Source: Epiperipatus broadwayi (taxonomy: Eukaryota; Onychophora; Udeonychophora; Euonychophora; Peripatidae). From it: 64,000 nucleotides of DNA. The translations under genes and the position numbers were made by a program. How positions within the stretch are numbered: position 1 is the first letter of the stretch; each line of letters starts with the position of its first letter. The DNA lies in NCBI GenBank assembly GCA_028023455.1, contig JAQFVV010006472.1:390501-454500 (forward strand). The letters run 5' to 3'. The notes under the pieces are model-generated. The model was not told the origin of the DNA, did not search any database, and saw only the letters and a program-made list of their open reading frames with translations. Shown piece after piece: positions 48,401 through 57,820 of this stretch.

Positions 48401-48622
48401 AAATATAAACAAAGTGATTATACAGAAAGTGGGTTCTTGGTTTTTATGCTGGGTTTGGCAAAAGATAAGGGGATTTAGATATAAAGGCCATGAAACAGAA
48501 AGGGTACAAATAATGAAGTTGTGAAAGAATAAATATAAACAAAGTGATTATACAGAAAGTGGGTTCTTGGTTTTTATGCTGGGTTTGGCAAAAGATAAGG
48601 GGATTTAGATATAAAGGCCATG
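48363..48622 (+). repeat. 130-bp identical tandem duplication
   Basis: Positions 48,363-48,492 and 48,493-48,622 appear identical base for base (both start AAACAGAAAGGGTACAAATA and end AAAGGCCATG). The copies lie in long-dead LINE 3' sequence, so an identical pair means either a very recent duplication or an assembly artefact. Minus-strand frames at 48,444-48,795 are by-products. Confidence 0.9.
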
Positions 48623-48734
48623 AAGTTGACAAAGATTAATGTTATGGAAATGGGATGGAGCAGGATAGAGATGCATATGGGCGAAATGTAAGGTGGGGAA
48701 TGGAAAGAGATGTTAAAGTGACTAACATGTTTCT

Positions 48735-48800
48735 CCGGGCATAGTGGCTGAGAGATTCCTGACTCCAAATAAGAAGTCACAGTGTATTGCATCACAACTG
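48735..48800 (+). mobile_element. Possible SINE/tRNA-like head
   Basis: GGGCATAGTGGCTGAGAGAT resembles a tRNA A box region (TGGCTGAGAG) and stands out in composition. A downstream CTCCAAATAAGAAGTCACAG could be an anticodon arm, but no B box follows. It may be a truncated SINE, or the 3' end of the LINE. Confidence 0.25.
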
Positions 48801-48839
48801 CTTTTTCTTTGACTCTTAATAAAAATCACACATTTCTAA

Positions 48840-50250
48840 GTTCAATATTTATATAAAGCAATAACCCTGATATCATCAATTTGAAAATATATTGCTCAGT
48901 AGGCAAAAAAATAATAAACTGTCACTAATAAAGATATCGTATTATTTGTATAGCAATAACACTATTATCAAATTATCTCAGCTTTTTGTAAGCAGAAAAT
49001 ATGATACTACTCCTTTCCTGTTCATTTTAGATGGAATATTAGCATATTAATAGGTTTTAAAGTTTACTTCTATAAAAATATATTTCCATGCTACTGAAAG
49101 GAATCTTAATCTGCTCCGAAAAATATCAGCCAGCTGAAATTACTTTCAAGTGATTTTTAGTTCCATTTAATTTACTTTTTACTTAATAAGAATAAATGCT
49201 GATGGTATAAAAAGTGAATGTTTGTAAAACTATTAAAGCAGTCGTTACTCACACCAGTTTTTCATTATTTTTTCATTTTTTTTAATTACACATTATTTTA
49301 ACAAAGCATTAATTGATTCTTATCTGCTTTCCCAGGTCTAACTTGTTAATGGCATATGGATTGAATACTCTAGTTGGAATAAAATAAAAACAGATATAAA
49401 AATTCAGCCAAACTCTGCTCACTATTTTAATATTAAAATGAAAAGAATTCAACTAGAAAGATTTTATTAAAACGACACGCAATGCTCTAAGTGATAATTG
49501 AAAGAAAATAAAGAAATATACAATAAGATCAAACGATAGTTTATTGTTCACTTGTTTATTAGTAGTCACTGTAAATGAATATATTTTTCCTAACTCCAGA
49601 AGAGAAATATAGAATGGAAAAAGAAATTAAAAAAAAACAACTTATGAAATAATTTAAGATAGAATAACTAATCAGTAATTAAACAACGGATATACGTTTG
49701 TAAAATCATCAAACCCACTTTTTCAGCTACAACAAAGAGATGCTAGATGAAACGTTCATAAGGTTTTAGAATTGTCTTCTATCATCAATGACTGGAGACA
49801 CCAAATTAAAAAGAATAGAAAATATCTCAAAATATTCTTTAAAATTTTTCAGGATTTAAAATTGCTTATAAACTTTAAGACTAAATATTAATAAAGACAA
49901 ACTTTTCAAAAACTTGTTCTCATAAGTGATGGTTATTATTAAATAGTTCTCCCAAACTATTGAATCCACAAACAATTATTAATTTAGTTAAATATCAATC
50001 AATGTGCTGACAAATAAAATAAAAATTGTACAATAGTTTTTCTAAAACAATCAATCGCTTTAACCATTATTAAGCTCTATTGTTTAATCAAGCACTTATG
50101 ACTTCATAAATAAAAATTATATACTTAAAATAATAGCAAATGGTATTATTTAAGTCATTAAATTTTATTACAAATAATAATATGACTATTATTGAAGACA
50201 TTCGTATTAAAGATAATATAATTAAATATAATTGAGGCATAGATTAAGAT
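48840..50250 (+). repeat. Long degenerate repeat U, copy 3, right part
   Basis: Block E landmarks: AACACTATTATCAAATTATC near 48,958-48,980; TTGATTCTTATCTGCTTTCC at about 49,313-49,332, matching TTGATTCTTATCTGCTTTTT at 34,838; and AACTAGAAAGATTTTATT near 49,450. It then runs directly into block C at about 49,850-50,230 (ATTGCTTATAAAC, CAATCAATCGCTTTAACC, CTTATGACTTCATAAA). Unlike copies 1 and 2, no A-family block lies between E and C here, so this copy looks like the uninterrupted arrangement. Confidence 0.55.
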
Positions 50251-50499
50251 GGATCCATCTTTTTCTAATAGTTCTGGCTTGTGTTTTAGAATTTGGAGTC
50301 CCATGTGATGCCATTATTCCATCTGATTGGCTGTCACTTAAGCATTTTTAAAGCGTATCTGTTTGAAGGTGTTTAGCTTTCACGTTATTATATTATCTGT
50401 TTACGCTTAAATTTAATATATTTATATGTATTAAAGATAAATAAAATCGTGATGTAAAAACATCTTTGAAACTCACGTGTAATTTTTTTTTTAATTTAT

Positions 50500-50690
50500 T
50501 CCACTGAGCTAGTGACATGGGCTAACGACCGGATGCAAAATTTAAAAAAAAAAAAAAAATTTTTTTTTTTTTTTGACTGACGTATCTGCCTACTTTATAA
50601 ATTTTTCTAGGTTCAAATGCCTAGATGGCGCCCTGTAGTGCAGTTTACGTTAAGTCTTATTCTCCGGATCGTTACAATATATATATATAT
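50500..50690 (+). repeat. Repeat family F, plus-oriented copy
   Basis: Shares an ordered series of words with the minus strand of 52,290-52,430: GAGCTAGT, then CTAGGTTCAAAT, then TAGATGGCGCCCTG, then CAGTTTA-x-GT-x-A-x-GTCT. The homology runs for about 130 bp with gaps. The A16/T15 stretch at 50,544-50,574 is absent from the other copy. CTAGATGGCGCC also fits the core of the CTCF binding motif as known in animals, but this is only a sequence resemblance. Confidence 0.6.
50544..50574. repeat. A16/T15 homopolymer palindrome
   Basis: Sixteen A followed by fifteen T can form a near-perfect hairpin. TAACGACCGGA (50,523-50,533) and TCCGGATCGTTA (50,662-50,673) form a short outer inverted repeat around it with one extra base. 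Confidence 0.85.
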
Positions 50691-51019
50691 CATTTTACTT
50701 GACTGAACTTTATTCTCCTTGCTGCCATCAGATTCTTTTTTAGATGTAAAATTTTTTTATCTAACCATCAAAAATTGATCAGAATTTGGATGACTAGATA
50801 TTTATAGTTAGAGAGTAAAAAAGAAATGGAAAAATGTAACTTTCATCAGCTATTAATTAGAAAATCTGATGGGTGTTGCTTTCTTCACTATTCTGCAAAA
50901 GGCTATTGAAAAATCTTTGGGTTTTATGTACAATTTTAAACTTACAACTCATACCATTTTGGTTTTTGTTTATTAATGGGTTCATGTTCATTAAAATACA
51001 TTGTTCTTTTTTGTCACCA

Positions 51020-51350
51020 CATTTTTTGCCACTTAGTGTATGTTTTAGTAATTAACAGATGCCATATGGCAGTGCTTATTAAATCCTATTCAATGATGTC
51101 ACCATGCAGTATCATTAGATTAGTTTCTAACTCATGACTTTCATCAGTGAAGTTATTTTGGATCTGGGAGCAGTGCACCTAGGTCTTTTGGCTCTAATGC
51201 ATCTTTTTACCAGCTACCTTTTCTATCTTTGTTTTATTATCATTATACTAGCCTAGTTTACAAGTTAATGTTTTCAATCCAAACTAAATTACTTGTATAG
51301 TTATATAGATCTGAAACCAATTCAGTATCCATGTATTATGATGAATTTAG
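51020..51350 (+). mobile_element. Family B fragment
   Basis: One left-type arm matching 4080-4270: TAGTTTCTAACTCATGAC, TTTCATCAGTGAAG, GCAGTGCACCTAGGTCTT and CTAATGCATC. Following sequence (TATATAGATCTGAAACC near 51,303) matches the interior of the 4.07-5.21 kb B element. The right arm is missing. Confidence 0.6.
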
Positions 51351-51629
51351 TTTTTTCATAACTATAGTCATCTTTATTGCTTGACTAGGATTGGTATAAA
51401 ACCAATAACATATAGCATGTCTTCTACTTATATTATTCTCCTCAATAGCAAATTTTTTTCTCATCACAATTTTTGCTTATATTAGGTGACAAAAGTATGG
51501 TGAGAGAAAGAATTTTTGCTTAACAGGATGATGTAAGTAGGGATCACATGATATCTTATTAGTTTTATAAATACAAAAATATTCAAATACAAGTATATTA
51601 TATATACTTTTAAGCTAGATATAATTAGA

Positions 51630-51915
51630 GGTGATTTGAATCCAGATATTCTTTTAGTCATCCACTCCATCTTATACAACCAATACACATGACTACATAC
51701 ATGTGAAAAGGATAAATGATCTCCAATATATTTGTTATATGCAAAACTAGAGGGAGATGATCTGGATCAACTGATGGGTGATACAGCATTAAATATGTAT
51801 ATTGAGGATCATTTATCTTTTTTGCATATATGTGGTCATATGTATTGGTCATATAAGATGGAGTGGATATATAAAGGGAGCTGGAATGTTTGGATTCATA
51901 TTCACTCTAACTAAA
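51630..51915. mobile_element. Family A short palindromic copy
   Basis: Two A arms meet almost head to head near 51,745. The left (about 51,630-51,745, minus orientation) contains CACTCCATCTTATACAACC; the right (about 51,750-51,915, plus orientation) contains CATATAAGATGGAGTGGAT. The arms are about 120 bp. Frames at 51,482-52,047 reflect this palindrome and are not genes. Confidence 0.75.
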
Positions 51916-52289
51916 TGCAAAAATAATAAATCTTTCACTAATCTTAGGATAGTTTTTATTTTGTCAATTACTCCAAACAACAACAAAGGTCAAGATATTT
52001 TTTATTTTATTGATAACTACTTGTCTTGTCCTGAGATTTCTGCATAAGTATTTGTATGATGGTTTGCTGTCTATGTCCAGAAGTGTAAAAGGATTTTTTT
52101 ATCAGCAAAAAAAAGAATCCAAAAATTATTTTTTATTGGTTTTTATATAATATCAAAATTATTTGTGCCAGAATAAATGACACTATTTAAATTATTAATT
52201 ATATAAAAGCAGGCCATTGCAATCAAGATTATTTGCAGAATTATTTTCCTCATTGGATGCTTTTTATATTCAACTTTTATTGCATATTA

Positions 52290-52430
52290 TACTGGACAAA
52301 AGCTTTAGACTCACATAAACTGACCGCCAGGGCGCCACTAGTCTGAAATTTGGAACTAGACATTTATTTTTAAGGGGTTACAGGATATGCGAATCGAATG
52401 TGCTGGACTAGCTCAATCAAACAAATGAGA
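52290..52430 (-). repeat. Repeat family F, minus-oriented copy
   Basis: On the minus strand: GAGCTAGTCC, then CTAGTTCCAAATTT, then CTAGTGGCGCCCTGG, then GTCAGTTTATGTGAGTCTAA, followed by AATAAA near 52,280. It is aligned by eye to 50,500-50,690. The pair faces inward, so it could be terminal inverted repeats of an element of about 1.8 kb or two independent insertions. Confidence 0.6.
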
Positions 52431-52770
52431 TCTATGTTTTGTTCGGTGAGTTGGAAAGGTAGCAACAGAAAACAAAATCAACTAAGTAAATGAATAAATA
52501 AATAATTTTATTAAAAGTATGATTAAATAAACATAAATCTAAATAATAATCTTTAAAGCACATTTAAAATATGTACTACACGTACTTTCGTCAAAATTGA
52601 ACTAAAATATTTATATGGCTTTGAGAGCGATTTCCTGTGCGTGAAAGAGTGCAAAATACTGGCAGTAGCAGAAGTATTAGTAAGTATACAGTGATCTCAC
52701 GTCAGACAAGGGAGGTTAGCTTCCTGCTTATAACCCATAGTTAGGAAAAGAGATTTATGTTGAAACAGAA

Positions 52771-53194
52771 GAAATGTGAAGGTAGCTTCCAAAACATTAA
52801 TAATAATAAAAAGGGTGTTGAAAGTTATTACTTTCAATCGATTGACCTCCCTCTGAGTGAGACAGGCTAGGAGCTCACGATCTACCTTTTGAGAGGTTAA
52901 AACAATTGTACATGCCCCTAATAAACGAATTGGAAGCTTGAAGAAATAAAACTAACAACTATTATATTTCTTAATAGGCTAAGAAATACGAAGGTAGCTT
53001 CCAAAACATTAATAATAATAAAAAGAGTGTTGAAAGTTATTACTTTCAATCGATTGACCTCCCTCTGAGTGAGACAGGCTAGGAGCTCACGATCTACCTA
53101 TTGAGAGGGTTAAAATGATCGTACGTGCCCCTAATAAACGAATTGGAAGCTTGAAGAAATAAAACTAAGAACTATTATATTTCTTAGTAGTCTA
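52771..53194. repeat. 212-bp tandem duplication
   Basis: 52,771-52,982 repeats as 52,983-53,194 with few differences: GAAGGTAGCTTCCAAAACAT, then TCGATTGACCTCCCTCTGAG, GAGCTCACGATCTACCT and GAATTGGAAGCTTGAAG are in both. The unit is richer in G+C than the surroundings. Exactly two copies are visible. Confidence 0.9.
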
Positions 53195-54527
53195 TTATAA
53201 ATAAAGTTTCACGACATAAGTAGAACTAATGATAAAATGGGTCACTAGCCAGAAGTCAAATAAAATAGTCTGTAATATCCAGACTGCTTTCTATAATAAA
53301 AGGAATGTGAGATTAAAATAAACTACTATCTTACTTACTAAGACTTAAATAGGACAGACAGTAATAGGTTTGAAACTAGCACTCGTTAAGAAAAAAAAAT
53401 CAAGCACACAGAAATCGAATTACATAAGATACAACTTGAAAAACATTTATATTTTTTTTTCAAAAAGGGAAACACATATAAGACAATATTATTTAAATTG
53501 CAAAACTGTAAGTTAGCTTTATAATTTATTTAAATGCTAGTGCACTAGACTTCTTAAGTATAGTCTGTTGCTCGGAATTCACTGACGGTAGGCTTGGGCG
53601 AGTTGGTTAGTCGTTTCTTTGGAGCCGGTTCTTATGGCATTGTAGGCAGTTAATGGAGACACAGGACGTCCGAACCTGTCCTGGCGAGAAGCTTAGCACA
53701 TCATGGTAAAGAAAATATTCTCGCTGTAGGTTTAATGTTCATTCTCAGTAGAATAATTACTGGATCAGCTTTCAGAATATGCAGGAATCGTTCTTTCCAA
53801 GTATTTTGGCAGGAATCGTGCAATTCTCCTGTCAGAGTTGGTGTCAGTCTCTTTGCGCTAGTGCAAGTATTCTAGCTGATGCAAGTATTGAAAGCTAGTC
53901 CAAGATAAACCAATGGCCTGATTCAGCCTGTTATATCTGAATCATATCTCTTAAACCAATTACCAAACTTTTTCTTTTTTAATTAAAATTTAAAAATTCT
54001 CGATGTAAATAACAATAGTTATCTAATTAACGAAATAAATTGCCCTTTACAGATCTAGGAATTAACTAATGAAAAATTATTTTCTTTTTGTTTTCTTTTT
54101 TTTTTTTAATTAGCCTTATCAATCTAAATCCCCAAATCTAAAAAGCAATCTATTTGTACACTTTACTTTTACATAAATTTAACAAAAAAGTAATCTTAGT
54201 TTTCTTTTTTTTTTTTAAAATCAAAATTAAAAACCAAATATAACTGCGGTATTAAAATATAATTCCCACGCACATACACATATATTAGTACAAGCATTAA
54301 AAAAACTTTTAATCAAGTTTTACAAATGAAATCTTAAATAAAAATCCATTTTATTTTCTTTACCCCTATAAAAGTATAATTTTTGTAATGGTGTCTTAAA
54401 CATCCATTACAATATAGAAATGCATAATTCTATCAAGACTTTATGAATTAAGAGAAGCACTAATCTTTTTAAAAAAAAATGCAAGGCTATTTATTTTGTG
54501 ATTGGATTTCTTGTAAATTTATTTCAG
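53195..54527. other. Unidentified block, G+C-richer at 53,560-53,960
   Basis: 53,560-53,960 is far more complex than its surroundings (for example GGGCGAGTTGGTTAGTCG and ACAGGACGTCCGAACCTGTC) and lies 3' of the tandem duplication. No frame, RNA fold or known repeat was recognised. Together with 52.3-53.2 kb it may be the body of one unidentified non-autonomous element of about 1.6 kb read on the minus strand and ending at the F repeat. The remainder is T-rich. Confidence 0.3.
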
Positions 54528-54725
54528 GGTTTGAATACTCTTAATAAGAATATGCAGGAAAATCATGAACATATTCTCACACCTTCAGAGAAAATTAATG
54601 CTTTCACAAAAAAAGTTACTGCACTGGAAAGAAAAAAATGAGAAAATGCAATAGACATGTTTGAACTAATGAAAAGGTGTAAACTGGATAAAAATATCTC
54701 ATTGAACAAATTTTACAAACTTTAG
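54528..54725 (+). pseudogene. Exon-like protein segment with one in-frame stop
   Basis: TTGTAAATTTATTTCAG ends at 54,527, an acceptable splice acceptor, and is followed by an open stretch beginning GLNTLNKNMQENHEHIL, then EKINAFTKKVTALERKK. A TGA interrupts near 54,639-54,641, after which the same frame continues ENAIDMFELMKRCKLDKN to a stop at 54,723-54,725. The composition (Lys, Glu, Asn, Leu with heptad-like spacing) suggests a coiled-coil protein. A weak donor (AG/GTGTAA) lies near 54,677. It could be a pseudogene exon, a processed fragment, or a real exon with a sequencing error. I do not recognise the protein. Confidence 0.3.
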
Positions 54726-56640
54726 AATTTATTGTATATAAATTTTTAAAAGTATTTTTCTGCACCTATATTTGACATAATGTTTTTGGATTTGGTGAGA
54801 AGTCTCATGTTACAATCCTTGGAAGAATATTTAAGAGTATGCCAGTCCAAAATTCGATTTTACAAAAATTATATAAAAAAATATCAAGCTGGTATCCTCA
54901 TAAACGTTAATTAAACTAAAAAATAAATAAATGTAAGTTTTTTAAGAATTTTAATTATCTTTTTATTACAGGATATAAGATTATTTATATATCCATAAAA
55001 TCAATAAATATTTAACAACTATACTCTTTCTTTGATCAACTTAATTTAAGTATATCGTGGAAGTTTAACTTCAAGTTCAGGTGTGCCAAGAGATAAAAAA
55101 ACAATATAACTTATATTTATTATAGACAATGTATTGTAACATTGACCGTGGATATTTAAACCTACTAATAGCAGTTGTAGTAATTTATCTTATTTTATCA
55201 AAAATTAAATTTCATTTTCTGTAATAAGTCTTAAATAATTTTGCCATTGATTAGTAGATTTACAGGCAAAAAAATTTTCAATTTAAAATGCAGTTAAATA
55301 AGATATAGTGCAGCTTTTTTTAATATTTTGAATAATTTTGCAATTAAAGCTTAACAATACAAAAGATTCATTTTTATATTAACAAATAAAATCATTTTTA
55401 TTTTTTGTTTATAAATGTATATTTTATACATCAATGCAAATCACAATAATAAATTTATTGTAAAAGTGAATAGTTTTCTCTTACAAATAATAAAGTATCA
55501 GGTATTTTAATAATAAAACAAGCTTTAAAAACTAAATAAGTATGAAAGGGGGAGGGTGCAGTATTCATCAGACTTGCTAATTGATCGGAAGTGACAAATT
55601 ATTTTTTATTCTTACAGTACCATTTACAAAAAATAAATAGATACCCATTGACCGACCAATATTTGAGTATAAGGTGTTTTCCTGAAATAAAAATTCTAAG
55701 TCGACGCTATTATCACTATAAAAATCGTTAGCATTTTCTGGCACTATTTTAAATCAACTGTTTTATTAATGTCAGTTTTTTAATTTTAAATCGTTCTTAC
55801 TTTAAAGCATTGAAATAAAATTCCATTAATAGTCCGAGATAAGAAGGTTATTTGGATTTTATGTTAATTTATGATTCTTCTAAAAAAAATATCTCTATAA
55901 TATATTTAAAGGTCTTACCAATTAGCTTAGTTCAGATAACGATTCGCGGATCGATTTCCAATTGAAGAAAAAAATTTTAAAAAGAGGGGGGTGCTATATT
56001 AGTTTCATTAGTTAAATAGAAACTGCTGTGGTCAGCCTACAACTTTACTATATTTCTTGTATGTTCTCTTAAGCAATTAACTAACAATACGGTAAATCCA
56101 AAAAATATAAAATTGGTCATATACATCACTACTTTTACTTGTTAATACAAACAATATTTAAAAATCTTAATGTTAATTTGAGTTATTGCGCGCACATACA
56201 AGTGAATGTGTGTAGGTGTAATATATGCATTTTACAATAACTAATATATTCAACAAAAATATCGAGATAATAAGTTTTAAAATAACACGTTTCTATACTA
56301 ATTTTATCAGATTTCTTTAATGTAAAATATATATATTTATAAAAACTTTTTTTTAATGTATAGTATGTATATATTAACTAAATTCAAAAATAAAATTGTA
56401 ATTTGTTCATTAATTCAGGCAATTTACTTTCTTTTTGAAAGAAGGTTTTTATCAAGTTACATTTTAATTTCCGTTTTCATGTCGTTTGTATAATTATGAT
56501 TATTTTATAATAAAATAATAATAATGTACCACTGAATTTTTATTAAGAGATTTTTTTAGTCATTCTTTAAATCATAGCAATTGCATTCAAATTCTTTTTT
56601 AACGAGACTCCATTCATAACTAGATTTTATTCTCATTGAC
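54726..56640. other. A+T-rich DNA, nothing recognised
   Basis: Anonymous sequence with somewhat more CpG words near 55,550-55,980 and 56,170-56,210. No gene, RNA or repeat copy was recognised. Confidence 0.45.
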
Positions 56641-56718
56641 GTTATTCCGGGATATTAATGTTTGCGTCTGCTCAAGAAGAATATTTGAATCGTTGTTTGG
56701 AAGATAAATCTGTTTGAA
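56641..56718 (+). pseudogene. Very short protein-like frame
   Basis: An ATG at about 56,659 opens a 19-codon frame reading MFASAQEEYLNRCLEDKSV followed by a stop, with an open stretch of eight codons before it. The composition is more protein-like than its surroundings, but it is far too short to identify. Confidence 0.15.
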
Positions 56719-57321
56719 ATATTTTTAAAAAAGAAAAAACAAGCGATCAACAAAGAACAAATAAAAAATAGTTGGAAAACACGTAGAATTTTAAATTAAT
56801 TAAGATGCACGTGTGCATGAATTTTTGATATAAACACGCACACATTTATCAGCAACAGCTATTGATATATTACTGGGGAACAAAAGCTCTACCCTACTTC
56901 TCAAAGTTCTATGTCAATCCACGATGATCGAGAAAACTTCTAAATTTCATCAACCTATTTCAAAAATTTTTTTCTCTAAAAACGCTTTTTTTTAATTTTT
57001 CATATCCAAATTACCTAATCTGATCTTTTATCGTCTAGTCTTGCTATCTGCATAGATAATCTAACCTAAGCCCTTTAATTGTTCCCATAATATCACAAAT
57101 TCTAGCTAACGTTCAAACTCATTTAATTCTTTGACGATCTTTTTGTGTCCAATATATGTTTTTTGTATATACATTTTGTAATAATTGCTATTACTGCTTC
57201 ATTTTTGAAATAAAATTGTACCCTTTCAGCGCTATAAGTTGAAACAATTTAATATCTTTTTAGGCACAAAAGCATAACTTTTTAAAATATTATTATATCA
57301 ATTTACTTTAAATTTCCTTCT
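56719..57321. other. Anonymous DNA
   Basis: Slightly more complex sequence at 56,870-57,130, with no frame or repeat recognised. Confidence 0.4.
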
Positions 57322-57402
57322 TTTATTATTATTATTATTATTATTTTACTTGCTTAAGTTTATTATTATTATTATTATTATTTTACTTGCTTAAGTTTAC
57401 AC
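57322..57402. repeat. ATT microsatellite within a 42-bp duplication
   Basis: Two units, each an (ATT)n run followed by TTTACTTGCTTAAGTTTA, in tandem. Confidence 0.9.
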
Positions 57403-57684
57403 TAACACAAATAAATATAATTATTTATTTCTTCAAATTTTTAAGCATGAACTTATAATTGCAATTTTTAATGTCTCAATGACAAAATTGTTTTTTATGC
57501 TTCTTATTTTACAGGATATCATTTTTAATTTTATAAATTATCAAACAAATAAATAAGCTACAAATTTATTATAAATATTTAAATAATTATAGAACTCTTA
57601 AAAGCGATATAATGTGATAAAAAATGGAACCCAAAAATAAAAATAATACTGTTTATTTTAAATAATGTTAAAGTACAACTACAT
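57403..57684. other. A+T-rich DNA, nothing recognised
   Basis: No frame or repeat recognised between the two trinucleotide microsatellites. Confidence 0.5.
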
Positions 57685-57783
57685 GATGATAATAATAATA
57701 ATAATAATAATAACAACAACACCAACAACAACAATAACAACAATAATAATAATAATAATAATAATAACAACAACAATAACAAC

Positions 57784-57817
<34 letters not shown>

Positions 57818-57820
57818 TCT
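57685..57820. repeat. AAT/AAC compound trinucleotide microsatellite
   Basis: About 135 bp alternating (AAT)n and (AAC)n blocks. The poly-Leu frame on the minus strand (57,579-57,827) and the Ile/Thr frame on the plus strand are artefacts of it. Confidence 0.95.

Larger units (their letters stand above)
43480..48735 (+). mobile_element. CR1-like LINE, degraded, about 5 kb
   Basis: A single plus-strand non-LTR element with ORF1 and ORF2 remnants described in separate entries. The element separates blocks D and E of U copy 3, so it probably inserted into an existing U unit. Ends were not fixed precisely: the left boundary is somewhere after the B fragment at 43,455 and the right boundary near 48,735-48,840. 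The strand is purine-rich and C-poor. The combination PHD finger, coiled coil and SGNH-esterase in ORF1 with a two-domain ORF2 is characteristic of the CR1/L2 group. Confidence 0.7.

Noticed and set aside
52320-52345. Retroviral-type primer binding site (TGGCGCCC) marking an LTR element
   Set aside because: Only eight bases match, no LTR pair or integrase/RT frames lie next to it, and the same word in the F copy at 50.63 kb also lacks an LTR.
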